A stretch of 64,000 nucleotides of DNA from Candidatus Butyricicoccus avistercoris (GTDB lineage Bacteria; Bacillota; Clostridia; Oscillospirales; Butyricicoccaceae): assembly GCA_019113005.1 (NCBI GenBank), contig DXIE01000049.1, positions 1 through 64,000 on the forward strand. The letters are read 5' to 3'. Made by a program: the position numbers and the translations under genes. Positions 19,091-27,793 of this stretch are shown in pieces. The notes beneath the pieces are model-generated. The model saw only the letters and a list, made by a program, of their open reading frames with translations, was not told the origin of the DNA and did not search any database. How positions within the stretch are numbered: the first letter of the stretch is position 1; the number at the start of each line of letters is the position of its first letter.

Positions 19091-19459
19091 TTACTTCAGA
19101 GTTACCTTAGCACCAGCCTCTTCAAGCTGAGCCTTGATGGACTCTGCATCTTCCTTAGAAGCAGCTTCCTTGATGATTGCTGGAGCACCATCAACCTTCT
19201 CCTTAGCTTCCTTCAGGCCAAGACCAGTGATAGCACGAACAACCTTGATAACGTTAATCTTAGAAGAACCAGCATCAGTTAACTCAACGTCAAACTCAGT
19301 CTTCTCTTCTTCAGCAGCAGCACCTGCACCAGCACCTGCACCAGCAACAGCAACAGGCATAGCGGATACGCCAAATTCTTCTTCAAGAGCCTTAACAAGC
19401 TCAGCTAGCTCAAGAACCTTAAGGTTCTTTACAGCTTCCATAATCTCTGCAATAGTCAT
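19091..19459 (-). CDS. rplL: 50S ribosomal protein L7/L12
   Basis: 122 residues. N-terminal dimerisation helices ([30 protein letters not shown]), an alanine/glycine hinge, and the C-terminal factor-binding domain with [21 protein letters not shown]. It forms the ribosomal stalk with L10. It lies 54 bases after rplJ in the standard rplJ-rplL operon and before a strong terminator. Confidence 0.98.
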   Translation of the reverse strand: MTIAEIMEAVKNLKVLELAELVKALEEEFGVSAMPVAVAGAGAGAGAAAEEEKTEFDVELTDAGSSKINVIKVVRAITGLGLKEAKEKVDGAPAIIKEAASKEDAESIKAQLEEAGAKVTLK

Positions 19460-19513
19460 GGTAGTAAACCTCCAATTTTTTAATTAATTAAATAAAAATG
19501 TCAAACTGCCAAA

Positions 19514-20065
19514 TTATTCAGCAGCAGCTTCCTTTGGAGCTACTAGAGTAGATACTAGAGCTTCGCCGTCCTCAGTCTTCTTAGCGATGTTATCGAGTGC
19601 AATAACAAGCTGAGTAATAGGGAAGTTGAAACCATACAGAACCTGAGCGATAAGGCCCTCTCTGCTTGGCATCTCAGCTAGCTTTTGAACCTCAGAAGCA
19701 GGGATTGCTTCACCTTCTAGGTAACCAGCCTTGATTTTAAAGTTATCATGCTTCTTAGCATATTCATTAAGAATTTTAGCAGCAGAAACAACATCGTCGT
19801 TAGTGCTGATTGCTAGAGCAGTAGTGCCGTTAAGGTGCTCGTCGAACAGGTCGAAACCGAGTTCCTTAGCAGCGAAACGGATCATGGTGTTCTTGATAAC
19901 AGCATACTCAACGCCTGCAGCACGCAGCTCACGACGGAGCTTAGTGTCATCTTCAACGTTAATGCCCTTGTAATCAACCAGAACGCCTGCTGGGGAGTTC
20001 TTGATTTTCTCTATCAAAGAAGCGACCAGAGCCTTCTTTTCTTCCAAAATCTTTGCGTTAGGCAT
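19514..20065 (-). CDS. rplJ: 50S ribosomal protein L10
   Basis: 183 residues with the L10 opening LEEKKALVASLIEKI, the conserved LRRELRAAGVEYAVIKNTM and the C-terminal helix that binds L7/L12. GGAGGTG precedes ATG. Expression is expected to be controlled through the L10 leader found just upstream. Confidence 0.98.
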   Translation of the reverse strand: MPNAKILEEKKALVASLIEKIKNSPAGVLVDYKGINVEDDTKLRRELRAAGVEYAVIKNTMIRFAAKELGFDLFDEHLNGTTALAISTNDDVVSAAKILNEYAKKHDNFKIKAGYLEGEAIPASEVQKLAEMPSREGLIAQVLYGFNFPITQLVIALDNIAKKTEDGEALVSTLVAPKEAAAE

Positions 20066-20081
20066 CTTGTTTCACCTCCAG

Positions 20082-20212
20082 AAAAATAAAATGTCCTCTT
20101 GTACAAAGACACAAGAGGACACACAATTAACAAAATCACATGTGCACTGACCTCGGCTGGCGATATCAAATCTTTAAAGCCCCACGGCTACCGGCTGTCT
20201 TTGACCAAGCTA
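20082..20212 (-). ncRNA. Ribosomal protein L10 leader (autoregulatory mRNA structure)
   Basis: Between promoter and rplJ the minus strand carries GACAGCCGGTAGCCG, GGGGCTTTAAAG and GCCAGCCGAGGTCAGTGC, resembling the conserved Firmicutes L10 leader that binds the L10-L12 complex. It ends with a 10-base stem tgtcctcttg/caagaggaca (20092-20121) followed by TTTTATTTTT on the minus strand, a terminator placed just before the ribosome binding site. This fits transcription attenuation by excess L10-L12. Identified by sequence resemblance only. Confidence 0.85.
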
Positions 20213-20216
20213 TTTT

Positions 20217-20244
20217 AGTATAACATAGTTTTTTAGAATGTCAA
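20217..20244 (-). promoter_or_regulatory. Promoter of rplJ-rplL
   Basis: TTGACA, 16-base spacer, TATACT on the minus strand, directly upstream of the L10 leader. Confidence 0.85.
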
Positions 20245-20278
20245 GCACTTTTTGAGATTTTTTATATTTTTTTATTTT

Positions 20279-21517
20279 TTATTCGGTTGCAGCATTTTTA
20301 CCGATTTTTATTTTCTTTTCTCTGTTTTGAGAAAGTTCAGCAATGGCAGTATAAAGCACATCAGTAGATGAGTTAATAGCAGTTTCACAAGAGTCCTGAA
20401 TAACACCGATTATAAAGCCTACACCTACAACCTGCATTGCAATATCGTTAGGTATACCGAATAAGCTACAAGCTAAAGGTACAAGCAGAAGTGAGCCACC
20501 AGCAACACCAGATGCACCACAAGCTGAAATAGCAGATAATAGGCTTAATACAAGAGCAGATGCAAAATCGACCTGTATCCCCATAGTGTTGGCAGCTGCA
20601 AGAGCTAAAATAGAAATAGTTACCGCTGCACCACCCATATTGATTGTTGCACCAAGAGGAATAGAAACCGCATAAGTGTCTTTATTTAGTCCAAGCTCTG
20701 CACAAAGTCTCATATTAACAGGAATATTTGCAGCAGAAGAACGTGTGAAGAAAGCGGTTATACCACTATCCTTTAGACATTTAAATACAAGTGGATATGG
20801 GTTTCTACGAATAGCAATAAAAGTAACAATAGGGTTTACAACTAGAGCTACAAATGCCATTGTGCCTACAACCAGTAAAATCAGTTTGCCATAGCTTATA
20901 AGTGAATCAATACCCTGTGTAGAAATAGTGTTAAATACGAGACCCATTACACCAAAAGGAGCTAAACTGATAATCCAGCGTACAATCTGAGAAATAGCAT
21001 CTGCAATAGCCTCTATGCCTGTTTTAACGCCTTCTGGAGCTTTGCGAAGTGCAATACCCATTAAAACAGCCCAAGCCAGAATACCTATATAATTAGCATT
21101 AATAAGTGATGCCACAGGATTTGAAACAAGGTTCATAAGCAAAGTTTTTAAAACCTCACCAATGCCCCCTGGAGGAGTTGTACCACTTGCAGATTCGGTT
21201 AAAGTAAGTGTAAGTGGGAACATAAAGCTGGCTACAACAGCAACAAAACCTGCTAAAAATGTGCCGAGCAAATAAAGGAAAATAACACGTTTCATATTTG
21301 TTTGTTTTCCCTCTTGATGTTTAGCAAGAGCACTCATAACCAAAAATAGTACAAGAATTGGTGCAACAGCCTTTAATGCACCAACGAACAAATCACCTAG
21401 CAAAGCGATTACTGTTACTTGTGGCACTAAAAGACCAAGTGCTATACCGATAACAAGACCACAGATAATACGCTTTACAAGACTTATTTTATTCCACTTA
21501 TTTAATAAATCTTTCAT
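20279..21517 (-). CDS. sstT: SstT, sodium-coupled serine/threonine symporter
   Basis: 412 residues of the glutamate/DAACS carrier family with about eight transmembrane helices and two re-entrant loops. [33 protein letters not shown] and [24 protein letters not shown] match SstT more closely than glutamate carriers. It imports serine and threonine with sodium. It stands alone between the rplJL and rplKA units and starts after AGGAG. Confidence 0.92.
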   Translation of the reverse strand: MKDLLNKWNKISLVKRIICGLVIGIALGLLVPQVTVIALLGDLFVGALKAVAPILVLFLVMSALAKHQEGKQTNMKRVIFLYLLGTFLAGFVAVVASFMFPLTLTLTESASGTTPPGGIGEVLKTLLMNLVSNPVASLINANYIGILAWAVLMGIALRKAPEGVKTGIEAIADAISQIVRWIISLAPFGVMGLVFNTISTQGIDSLISYGKLILLVVGTMAFVALVVNPIVTFIAIRRNPYPLVFKCLKDSGITAFFTRSSAANIPVNMRLCAELGLNKDTYAVSIPLGATINMGGAAVTISILALAAANTMGIQVDFASALVLSLLSAISACGASGVAGGSLLLVPLACSLFGIPNDIAMQVVGVGFIIGVIQDSCETAINSSTDVLYTAIAELSQNREKKIKIGKNAATE

Positions 21518-21659
21518 ATTAAATCTTTCACTCCTTCAAAATTTCACAACACATGTATTATATCATACTTTTTTGTGTTTTAAAAGAGGGATTTTTACAC
21601 TTTTTGCCCGTTTTCACGCACATATATACACTTTGTATTTCTGTAAAGGACACTTTATG

Positions 21660-21696
21660 TATAAAAAAACCACCTGCAAATAAATGCAAGTGGTTT
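21660..21696 (-). terminator. Terminator of the rpmG-secE-nusG-rplK-rplA operon
   Basis: Stem aaaccacctgca/tgcaagtggttt with one G-U pair, 6-base loop, T run on the minus strand, just after rplA. Confidence 0.88.
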
Positions 21697-21710
21697 AAAT
21701 TAGCTTATAA

Positions 21711-22406
21711 TTAGCCGCCTAGCTTAGCAGAGTTAATCTTAACGCCAGGACCCATTGTAGAAGCAACTACGCAGGACTTAACGTACTGACCCTTAGCAGC
21801 AGCTGGCTTAGCCTTGATAATAGCACCCATCAGAGCGTCAAAGTTCTCCTGTAACTTCTCAGCACCGAAAGAAGCCTTACCGATTGGACAGTGAATGATG
21901 TTAGTCTTGTCTAGACGGTACTCAATCTTACCAGCCTTAGACTCCTGAACAGCCTTAGCAACGTCCATAGAAACAGTACCAGCCTTAGGGTTTGGCATAA
22001 GACCCTTAGGACCAAGAACCTTACCCAGACGACCTACAACACCCATCATATCAGGTGTAGCGATTACTACGTCGTAATCGAAGAAGTTTTCATTCTGAAT
22101 CTTAGAAACCATTTCTTCTGCACCAACGTACTCAGCACCAGCAGCCACAGCCTCATCAGCCTTAGGGCCTTTAGCGAATACAAGTACACGAACCTGCTTA
22201 CCAGTACCGTGTGGCAGAACGATAGCACCACGAACCTGCTGGTCAGCATGACGGGAGTCAACGCCCAGCTTTACGTGCAGCTCGATGGTTTCGTCAAATT
22301 TTGCTTTTGCAGTAGAAACAACGGTGGACAGTGCCTCAGATGGGTCGTACAGCTTAGTACGATCGATCTGCTTTGCACTCTCTACATACTTTTTACCTTT
22401 GCGCAC
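21711..22406 (-). CDS. rplA: 50S ribosomal protein L1
   Basis: 231 residues, full length. [22 protein letters not shown] at the N-terminus, [23 protein letters not shown] and the L1 signature region [21 protein letters not shown]. It follows rplK by 100 bases. L1 represses its own operon in many bacteria by binding its mRNA. Confidence 0.98.
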   Translation of the reverse strand: MRKGKKYVESAKQIDRTKLYDPSEALSTVVSTAKAKFDETIELHVKLGVDSRHADQQVRGAIVLPHGTGKQVRVLVFAKGPKADEAVAAGAEYVGAEEMVSKIQNENFFDYDVVIATPDMMGVVGRLGKVLGPKGLMPNPKAGTVSMDVAKAVQESKAGKIEYRLDKTNIIHCPIGKASFGAEKLQENFDALMGAIIKAKPAAAKGQYVKSCVVASTMGPGVKINSAKLGG

Positions 22407-22506
22407 AATAATATCCTCCTTGAGTGGTGATGCGGGAATAACCCTCCCACTTATAGCGGTAATTCAAACCGCACATCAAAAAAATTTAAACTTCAGCTTT
22501 TAAAAC

Positions 22507-22932
22507 TTACTCTTCTACGGTGATACCCATAGAACGGCAAGTACCTGCAATCATGCTCATAGCAGCCTCAAGAGAAGCAGCGTTGAGGTCAGGCATTTTC
22601 ATTTCAGCAATCTTCTGAACGTCTTCCTTAGAAATCTTAGCTACCTTAGTCTTGTTAGGAACTGCAGAACCAGACTCAATCTTACAAGCCTTCTTGATAA
22701 GAACTGGAGCTGGTGGAGTCTTAGTAACGAAGCTGAAGGAACGGTCAGCATAAACTGTGATAACTACAGGGATAATAAGACCTGCATCGTTCTTAGTACG
22801 CTCGTTGAATTCCTTAGTAAAGGACATGATGTTTACACCATGCTGACCCAGAGCAGGACCTACTGGTGGAGCTGGTGTTGCCTTACCTGCTGGAATCTGG
22901 AGCTTAATATAACCTACTACTTTCTGTGCCAT
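22507..22932 (-). CDS. rplK: 50S ribosomal protein L11
   Basis: 141 residues from ATG 22932, preceded by AAGGAGG. The track start at 23049 would add 39 unrelated residues and is rejected. [32 protein letters not shown] is cut here to its key motif [16 protein letters not shown], diagnostic of L11, with the C-terminal rRNA-binding domain ending in [11 protein letters not shown]. It is part of the GTPase-associated centre. Confidence 0.98.
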   Translation of the reverse strand: MAQKVVGYIKLQIPAGKATPAPPVGPALGQHGVNIMSFTKEFNERTKNDAGLIIPVVITVYADRSFSFVTKTPPAPVLIKKACKIESGSAVPNKTKVAKISKEDVQKIAEMKMPDLNAASLEAAMSMIAGTCRSMGITVEE

Positions 22933-23093
22933 TGTTGAGGTTTCCTCCTTAAATAAATGTGGTGTCTGGCGAGCGTTACTTGTGTTTTGTAAGCTCTCCC
23001 ACGCATACGCTTTCCTTGGCGTGGACTGCGTAGCATACGACAAATTCATGCCATAGATTTATGCATGAAAGCGGATTTTCCGCCTTTTAAATA
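22933..23093 (-). promoter_or_regulatory. Structured nusG-rplK spacer, possible L1 control region
   Basis: The 161-base spacer on the minus strand contains hairpin-forming segments such as GCGGA/TCCGC and CCACGC/GCGTGG. L1 represses rplK-rplA by binding such leaders in other bacteria. No promoter was recognised inside, and no standard L1 site was proven. Confidence 0.35.
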
Positions 23094-23621
23094 TTACTCG
23101 TCCAAAGTTTCCACCTGATTGAGTTCAAACTCAACAGGGGTTTCTCTGCCCATCATAGGGAGAATTACAGTTACCTTGTTCTTGTCTGGCTCAATTGAGT
23201 CAACAACACCAATAGAACCATAAAGAGCGGTAGCGATGACACGGACACTGTCACCAACTGCATAATTGATTTCAACTTCACGTTTTTCAACGCCCATTTT
23301 AGCAACTTCCTCATCGGAAAGTGGCAAAGGCTTGTTTGAATTTGGGCCGACAAAGCCTGTGCAGCCTCTTGTATTTCTTACAAGATACCAACTCTCGTCA
23401 GTAAGCACCATTTTAACAAGAACATATCCTGGAAATAGCTTACGTTCGATTTCACGGCTTTTGCCGTCCTTAACCTCTGTAACTTTTTCCACAGGGATTG
23501 TTACATCAGCTATAAGGTCGTGAAGTCTGCGGTTTTCAACCGCTTGTTTAATTGAAGAAGCTACTTTATTTTCGTAGCCTGAGTATGTGTGTACAACATA
23601 CCATTTTGCGGCATCTGACAT
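23094..23621 (-). CDS. nusG: NusG, transcription elongation/antitermination factor
   Basis: 175 residues. The NGN domain (WYVVHTYSGYENKVASSIK, FPGYVLVKMVLTDESWYLVRNT) is followed by a KOW domain (YAVGDSVRVIATALYGSIGVVDSI). It couples RNA polymerase to ribosomes and tunes pausing. It follows secE by 18 bases in the standard secE-nusG-rplK-rplA order. Confidence 0.98.
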   Translation of the reverse strand: MSDAAKWYVVHTYSGYENKVASSIKQAVENRRLHDLIADVTIPVEKVTEVKDGKSREIERKLFPGYVLVKMVLTDESWYLVRNTRGCTGFVGPNSNKPLPLSDEEVAKMGVEKREVEINYAVGDSVRVIATALYGSIGVVDSIEPDKNKVTVILPMMGRETPVEFELNQVETLDE

Positions 23622-23639
23622 AGTCTTAGGCCCCTCTCA

Positions 23640-23879
23640 TCAGCTAAGAATTGCGGAAATACCAACCTTGAAAATACCATCAAGTACCCAAACAAACACA
23701 CCTACAATAATAACTGAAGCGATAACCACAGCGGTACTATTAAGGGTTTGTTTGCGTGTTGGCCAAACGATTTTCTTACATTCGCTTTTTAGCTCATGGA
23801 ACCATTTGCCGATTCTTGCGAAGATAGAAGGCTTTTTTGCCTTCACTGGCTTTTCAGCTTTTTTTTCCTGCTCTGCCAT
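23640..23879 (-). CDS. secE: SecE, preprotein translocase subunit
   Basis: 79 residues from ATG 23879 with AAAGGA upstream; the track's TTG start at 23903 overlaps the ribosome binding site. Lysine-rich N-terminus, an amphipathic helix KWFHELKSECKKIVWPTRKQT with the conserved WP, then a single membrane helix (AVVIASVIIVGVFVWVLDGIF). It is the clamp subunit of the SecYEG channel. Operon position between rpmG and nusG is standard. Confidence 0.95.
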   Translation of the reverse strand: MAEQEKKAEKPVKAKKPSIFARIGKWFHELKSECKKIVWPTRKQTLNSTAVVIASVIIVGVFVWVLDGIFKVGISAILS

Positions 23880-23903
23880 AGAAGTTATTTCCTTTCTCCG
23901 CAA

Positions 23904-24053
23904 TTACTTAGTTTCACGATGCAGTGTATGCTTCTTGCAGAAACGGCAGTACTTGTTCATCTCAAGACGATCCGGATCATTCTTCTTGTTCTTCATCGTG
24001 TTGTAGTTTCTTTGCTTGCACTCTGTGCAGGCTAGCGTTACTTTAACGCGCAT
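23904..24053 (-). CDS. rpmG: 50S ribosomal protein L33 (zinc-binding form)
   Basis: 49 residues from ATG 24053, with AAGGAGGTG upstream; the longer track version is not supported. [17 protein letters not shown] and [16 protein letters not shown] are diagnostic of L33, with two CxxC pairs. It is the first gene of the operon that continues into secE, nusG, rplK and rplA. Confidence 0.97.
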   Translation of the reverse strand: MRVKVTLACTECKQRNYNTMKNKKNDPDRLEMNKYCRFCKKHTLHRETK

Positions 24054-24192
24054 GTAGCGGCACCTCCTTATAGTTTCACACACCTTAAAAGGTGATATTT
24101 CCCTGACCATTTAAGCAGGGTGTTTGCCTCCCTTTGTGGTTCAGCCAGCAAATAAATCTGTGCATAAAAAAAGAACCCACATAGGTGAAATA

Positions 24193-24222
24193 ATTATAGC
24201 ACCGCCCTGCTGTACAAGTCAA
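24193..24222 (-). promoter_or_regulatory. Promoter of the rpmG-secE-nusG-rplK-rplA operon
   Basis: TTGACT, 18-base spacer, TATAAT on the minus strand, followed by a leader of about 130 bases that contains a small hairpin (cacctt/aaggtg) before the L33 start. Confidence 0.82.
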
Positions 24223-24380
24223 TGAGTTTTTAATATTTTTCGCATTTTTTTAAATTTTGATTAAATATAACAATTTCATTTAATTTTTTATGCTCGTTTT
24301 TTGTAATTCCAATAACTAAAGGTTTATGCTATAATTGTTTTGATTTTAAAACCGATTTACAACCTATTTGGAGGAAAAAT

Positions 24381-24800
24381 ATGAAAATTTTAGGAATAGA
24401 TTATGGTGATGCAAGAACAGGCTTATCACTTTCAGATATAACAGGAATGCTTGCAGGCTCACCATCTGTAATTTCCGAGTGGAACAGAGAAAAACTGCTT
24501 GATAAACTATGTGATTATATAAAACAAAACAATGTTGAAGAAATCGTGCTAGGATACCCAAAGAATATGGACGGCTCTATTGGCGAGAGAGCAGAAAAAT
24601 GCAAAGCACTTGCAAATGACCTAGCAGACAGAACTGGCCTAAATGTTGTTTTATGGGACGAAAGACAGACTACCGTCGCAGCACATCAAATTTTACATCA
24701 AAGCGGTAAAAAGATGAAAAAGCACAGACAAAGTGTTGATGCAGTAGCAGCCACACTTATTTTGCAAGGCTATCTTGATTTTAAACGTATGCAGAAGTAA
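24381..24800 (+). CDS. ruvX: RuvX/YqgF, Holliday junction resolvase-like RNase H-fold protein
   Basis: 139 residues. MKILGIDYGDARTGLSLSD carries the first catalytic Asp, EEIVLGYPKNMDGS the second motif, and LWDERQTTVAAH with the C-terminal Asp in SVDAVAAT completes the RNase H-like site. Relatives process pre-16S rRNA and may resolve Holliday junctions. GGAGG precedes ATG. It is monocistronic and convergent with hpf. Confidence 0.95.
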   Translation: MKILGIDYGDARTGLSLSDITGMLAGSPSVISEWNREKLLDKLCDYIKQNNVEEIVLGYPKNMDGSIGERAEKCKALANDLADRTGLNVVLWDERQTTVAAHQILHQSGKKMKKHRQSVDAVAATLILQGYLDFKRMQK

Positions 24801-24834
24801 AAAAGCGGACTGAATATAAATTCAGTCCGCTATA
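24801..24834. terminator. Bidirectional terminator between ruvX and hpf
   Basis: Perfect 12-base stem agcggactgaat/attcagtccgct with a 4-base loop between convergent genes. Confidence 0.92.
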
Positions 24835-24840
24835 TTTATT

Positions 24841-25365
24841 TTATTCGCTCTCAATCAGACCATAACCGCCCGCAGCACGTTTATAAATAACTGCTGGAGT
24901 GTCATTATTATCAGCGTTCTTAAAGAAGAAGAACTGGTGTCCGATTAGATTCATCTGTAAAATTGCCTCATCAACTGACATCTGCTCCACTTCAAAACGC
25001 TTATGACGCACTACCTCAAAGGTCTCTTCTTCAAGCTCAGCATCTTGAGCTGCCATTTTTTCAAATGCACCCTCACGCAGACGCTTGCTAAGACGAGTCT
25101 TATTTTTGCGAATCTGGCGTTCAATATGATTAATCGCACCGTCAACCGACGCAAACATATCTGTTGTGGTCTCCTCAGCACGGACAATCATGCTTTTGTT
25201 GTTGACCGTAATTTCAACTGTTTGGTGGCCTTTTAGTTCGCTGAAAGTAATAGTAGAAGTTGCATCTGACTGGAAATATCTATCCAGCTTTTCAACTTTT
25301 TTCACTGCATAATCACGCAGGTCATCTTTAATGCGAAGCTTTCTTTCGACGATGTTGATTTTCAT
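24841..25365 (-). CDS. hpf: Long-form ribosome hibernation promoting factor
   Basis: 174 residues: an N-terminal RaiA/HPF domain (INIVERKLRIKDDLRDYAVKKVEKLDRYF) and a C-terminal dimerisation domain (KRFEVEQMSVDEAILQMNLIGHQFFFFKNAD), so this is the long form that makes 100S dimers by itself. AAGGAGATG precedes ATG. It is monocistronic; stationary-phase control would be expected but no special promoter was recognised. Confidence 0.96.
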   Translation of the reverse strand: MKINIVERKLRIKDDLRDYAVKKVEKLDRYFQSDATSTITFSELKGHQTVEITVNNKSMIVRAEETTTDMFASVDGAINHIERQIRKNKTRLSKRLREGAFEKMAAQDAELEEETFEVVRHKRFEVEQMSVDEAILQMNLIGHQFFFFKNADNNDTPAVIYKRAAGGYGLIESE

Positions 25366-25562
25366 AGAATCATCTCCTTGCGGAACATTTCAAACCCAAA
25401 ACCAGTTAAGATGTTATTGTGATTTGATGTAAATAGTATAACACATCTCTTAATAATATGCTCATCACAGATTGTCTATTTTAGACGATTATAACAGATT
25501 ATCTTTAATTTTCTAAGTTTTTCTCGTGAATACTCACTAAATTAAATTATTTTGTTTTTTTG

Positions 25563-26405
25563 TTAAATTTCACCCTCAGCGTGACGTGTTACATGACAGC
25601 CGATAGAAACCGCACAAGGCAGACTTGCAATATGACAAGCAAAAGGCTCTATTGCACAAGATAGAGCGGTAACAGTACCTCCAAGACCTTGAGGACCTAC
25701 ACCAGATGCGTTAATTTTCTTAACTATTTCCCTTTCCATCTCTGCATAAACATGGTTTTCATTTGATTTATCAACATTTCTTAGCAAAGCAACTTTTGAA
25801 AGATAAGCAGCTTTTTCAACAGTGCCACCAAGACCAACGCCAACTATAACCGGAGGACAAGGGTTAGAGCCTGCATTTATAACTGTTTCAGCAATCCATT
25901 TTATTATAGTTTCTTTGGTTGCTGCTGGAGTGAACATTTTCACAGCACTCATATTTTCACTTCCGCCACCCTTTGGAGCAACTATAATTTTTATAGACTC
26001 TCCAGAAACAATTTGTGTATGAATTACAGCAGGTGTATTGTCATCTGTGTTAACTCTTTCAAGAGGGTCAGAAACGATAGATTTTCTAAGATAGCCGTTT
26101 ATATAGCCTCGTCTTACGCCCTCCTGCACAGCCTGTTCAAAGTTACCACCTGTTAAATGTACATCTTGACCGATTTCAATAAAAACAGTTGCAAAACCTG
26201 TATCTTGACATACTGGCACTTGCTTTTCAGCTGATAAATCGCAGTTTCTAAGCATTTCGTCGAATATTTCACGACCAAGAGGAGATTTTTCTTTTTCTTT
26301 ACCTTTGACAAATGAGTTTCTAATATCACATGGAAGTTCATAATTTGATTTAATACAAAGCTTTTCCACAAGCTCGGTGATTTCACTTACATTAATTGTT
26401 CTCAT
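25563..26405 (-). CDS. Class I fumarase / tartrate dehydratase alpha subunit
   Basis: 280 residues from ATG 26405, six bases after GAGGA; the track's ATG two codons earlier abuts that site. Fe-S hydratase alpha family: PVCQDTGFATVFIEIG carries the first cluster cysteine, then PKGGGSENMSAVKMFTP, NPCPPVIVGVGLGGT and ASGVGPQGLGG. Such subunits need a beta subunit to form an active dehydratase, and none is encoded next to it. It overlaps the end of the amidohydrolase gene by 14 bases, so the two are translationally linked. Whether the substrate is fumarate, tartrate or another hydroxyacid is unknown. Confidence 0.88.
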   Translation of the reverse strand: MRTINVSEITELVEKLCIKSNYELPCDIRNSFVKGKEKEKSPLGREIFDEMLRNCDLSAEKQVPVCQDTGFATVFIEIGQDVHLTGGNFEQAVQEGVRRGYINGYLRKSIVSDPLERVNTDDNTPAVIHTQIVSGESIKIIVAPKGGGSENMSAVKMFTPAATKETIIKWIAETVINAGSNPCPPVIVGVGLGGTVEKAAYLSKVALLRNVDKSNENHVYAEMEREIVKKINASGVGPQGLGGTVTALSCAIEPFACHIASLPCAVSIGCHVTRHAEGEI

Positions 26406-27582
26406 TTTCATTCCTCATATACACAGGTTTGCCATTTAAAAATACAGTTTGTACTTTGCTACGAAAATCAAGCGGGTGACCGCTAAATATAACTAAATCA
26501 GCATCTTTTCCTTCAGCTATTGAGCCTATTTTATCATCAAGCCCCATTATTTCAGCACCTCTTATAGTTATAGAGCGAAGTGCCTCCATTTCGTCCATAC
26601 CATTTTTAACCGCAACGGCTGCTGCAATTAAAATATATTTAACAGGCATTTCTGGGTGGTCAGTAGAAATAGCCGTTTTAATGCCTGCTTTTTGCATTAT
26701 AGCAGGACTGCTTTCGGTGAGATTTACAAGCTCAGGCTTTGACCTATCGGTCATATAAGGGCCACTTATTACAGGTATATTTTCCTCAGCTATTAAATCA
26801 GCTATTAAATGTCCCTCTGTTGCGTGAACAAGCACAGGTTTTATATTAAATTCCTTACAGATACGCAAAGCAGTGAAAATATCGTCAGCACGATGAGCAT
26901 GAATATGAGCTGGAATTTTTCCTTCTATGAGCAGCTCTAAAATTTCAAGTTTAGCATCAAAATCTGGTAAATCTTCTTCCTCATGTTCAAAAGCTCTGTG
27001 TTTTCTATCGTGATATTCAACAGCTTTTCTAAGATTTTCTCTTAAAAGAGAAGCAATAGCCATACGAGTTACAGGGGTTTCATTTTTATCATGGTAAGTA
27101 TTTTTAGGATTTTCACCCATAGCAAATTTAACCGCTATTGGTTCTTTTATAATCATATCGTCAATACGTCTGCCAAATGTTTTAAGAGCGGCAAGCTGAC
27201 CTCCGATAGGATTAGCACTTCCGGGGCTTACAACAACAGTGGTAACACCAGCCTCAACAGCCTCCTTAAAAGCACGCTCCATTGGGTTAATACCATCTAT
27301 TACACGAAGCTGAGGGGTTATAGGGTCAGTATCTTCATTACCATCTGCACCTTCAAAGCTGATACCATCTTCATAAAGACCTATATGCGAATGAATGTCA
27401 ATTAACCCTGGGGTAATATATCCATTATTTGCATCTATAATCTGTAAATTTTCAGCATTTGGAGCATCTTTCATACTTCCAAAAGCCTTAATTTTATCAT
27501 TTTCTATTAAAATATAGCCATTTTCTATATTTTCACCTTGCATTGGCATAATATACGCATTGCGTATTAAGATATTATTCAT
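26392..27582 (-). CDS. Amidohydrolase-family protein (imidazolonepropionase-like)
   Basis: 396 residues, a metal-dependent amidohydrolase barrel. GYITPGLIDIHSHIGLYEDG holds the HxH metal motif near residue 63, AHIHAHRADDI and VLVHATEGHL the later histidines, AISTDHPEMP the catalytic Asp, and DLVIFSGHPLDF is the usual C-terminal end. Substrate cannot be read from the sequence; relatives act on cyclic amides and imides. AAAGG precedes ATG. It heads a two-gene unit with the fumarase-type alpha subunit, behind an unusual palindrome. Confidence 0.88.
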   Translation of the reverse strand: MNNILIRNAYIMPMQGENIENGYILIENDKIKAFGSMKDAPNAENLQIIDANNGYITPGLIDIHSHIGLYEDGISFEGADGNEDTDPITPQLRVIDGINPMERAFKEAVEAGVTTVVVSPGSANPIGGQLAALKTFGRRIDDMIIKEPIAVKFAMGENPKNTYHDKNETPVTRMAIASLLRENLRKAVEYHDRKHRAFEHEEEDLPDFDAKLEILELLIEGKIPAHIHAHRADDIFTALRICKEFNIKPVLVHATEGHLIADLIAEENIPVISGPYMTDRSKPELVNLTESSPAIMQKAGIKTAISTDHPEMPVKYILIAAAVAVKNGMDEMEALRSITIRGAEIMGLDDKIGSIAEGKDADLVIFSGHPLDFRSKVQTVFLNGKPVYMRNENENN

Positions 27583-27615
27583 AGAAAAACCTTTCTTATT
27601 TTTCCAAATTTATTA

Positions 27616-27644
27616 TTGACATTTTATGGAAATAGTGTTATTAT
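27616..27644 (+). promoter_or_regulatory. Promoter pointing rightwards into a short terminated transcript
   Basis: TTGACA, 17-base spacer, TATTAT. Expected start near 27651, inside the palindrome at 27648-27672. No gene on this strand follows; a terminator stands about 80 bases downstream. Confidence 0.6.
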
Positions 27645-27667
27645 ATCCATGGTGATGAAATTCATCA
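27640..27667 (-). promoter_or_regulatory. Possible promoter of the amidohydrolase operon
   Basis: TATAAT on the minus strand (27645-27640) with a poor -35 (GTGATG) 17 bases upstream, lying in the palindrome. It overlaps the -10 of the rightward promoter, so the two cannot easily be used at once. Confidence 0.4.
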
Positions 27668-27672
27668 CCATG
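27648..27672. promoter_or_regulatory. Perfect 25-base palindrome (operator or hairpin)
   Basis: Arms catggtgatgaa/ttcatcaccatg around a single A. It overlaps both divergent promoters. As DNA it looks like the operator of a dimeric regulator; as RNA it would form the 5' hairpin of the short rightward transcript. Confidence 0.7.
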
Positions 27673-27740
27673 CACCGTTCATATCTTTATCCCCACAATC
27701 CTATCTTTTACCCGTCAAACTGATGACGGGTGTTTTTTTT
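27649..27740 (+). ncRNA. Candidate small RNA of about 90 bases
   Basis: Bounded by a good promoter and by the terminator stem acccgtca/tgacgggt followed by GTTTTTTTT. It would carry a 5' hairpin from the palindrome, a pyrimidine-rich middle part and the terminator. A 17-codon frame (ATG at 27670, stop overlapping the terminator loop) exists but has no convincing ribosome binding site outside the hairpin. No resemblance to a known RNA was recognised. Confidence 0.4.
27708..27740 (+). terminator. Terminator of the short rightward transcript
   Basis: Eight-base stem acccgtca/tgacgggt, 6-base loop, then G and eight T. Confidence 0.88.
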
Positions 27741-27743
27741 GCA

Positions 27744-27783
27744 CATGGAAAACCGAGGCACAAATAAACTGCCTCGGTTTTAA
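27744..27783 (-). terminator. Terminator of the yabP-yabQ-divIC-yabR unit
   Basis: Stem aaaaccgaggc/gcctcggtttt with an 11-base loop, just after the S1-domain gene on the minus strand. Confidence 0.85.
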
Positions 27784-27793
27784 AGTTTTGCAT

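Noticed and set aside
22933-23049. N-terminal extension of L11 in the ORF track
   Set aside because: AAGGAGG and the family-typical start [10 protein letters not shown] lie at 22932; the extension is an open frame by chance.
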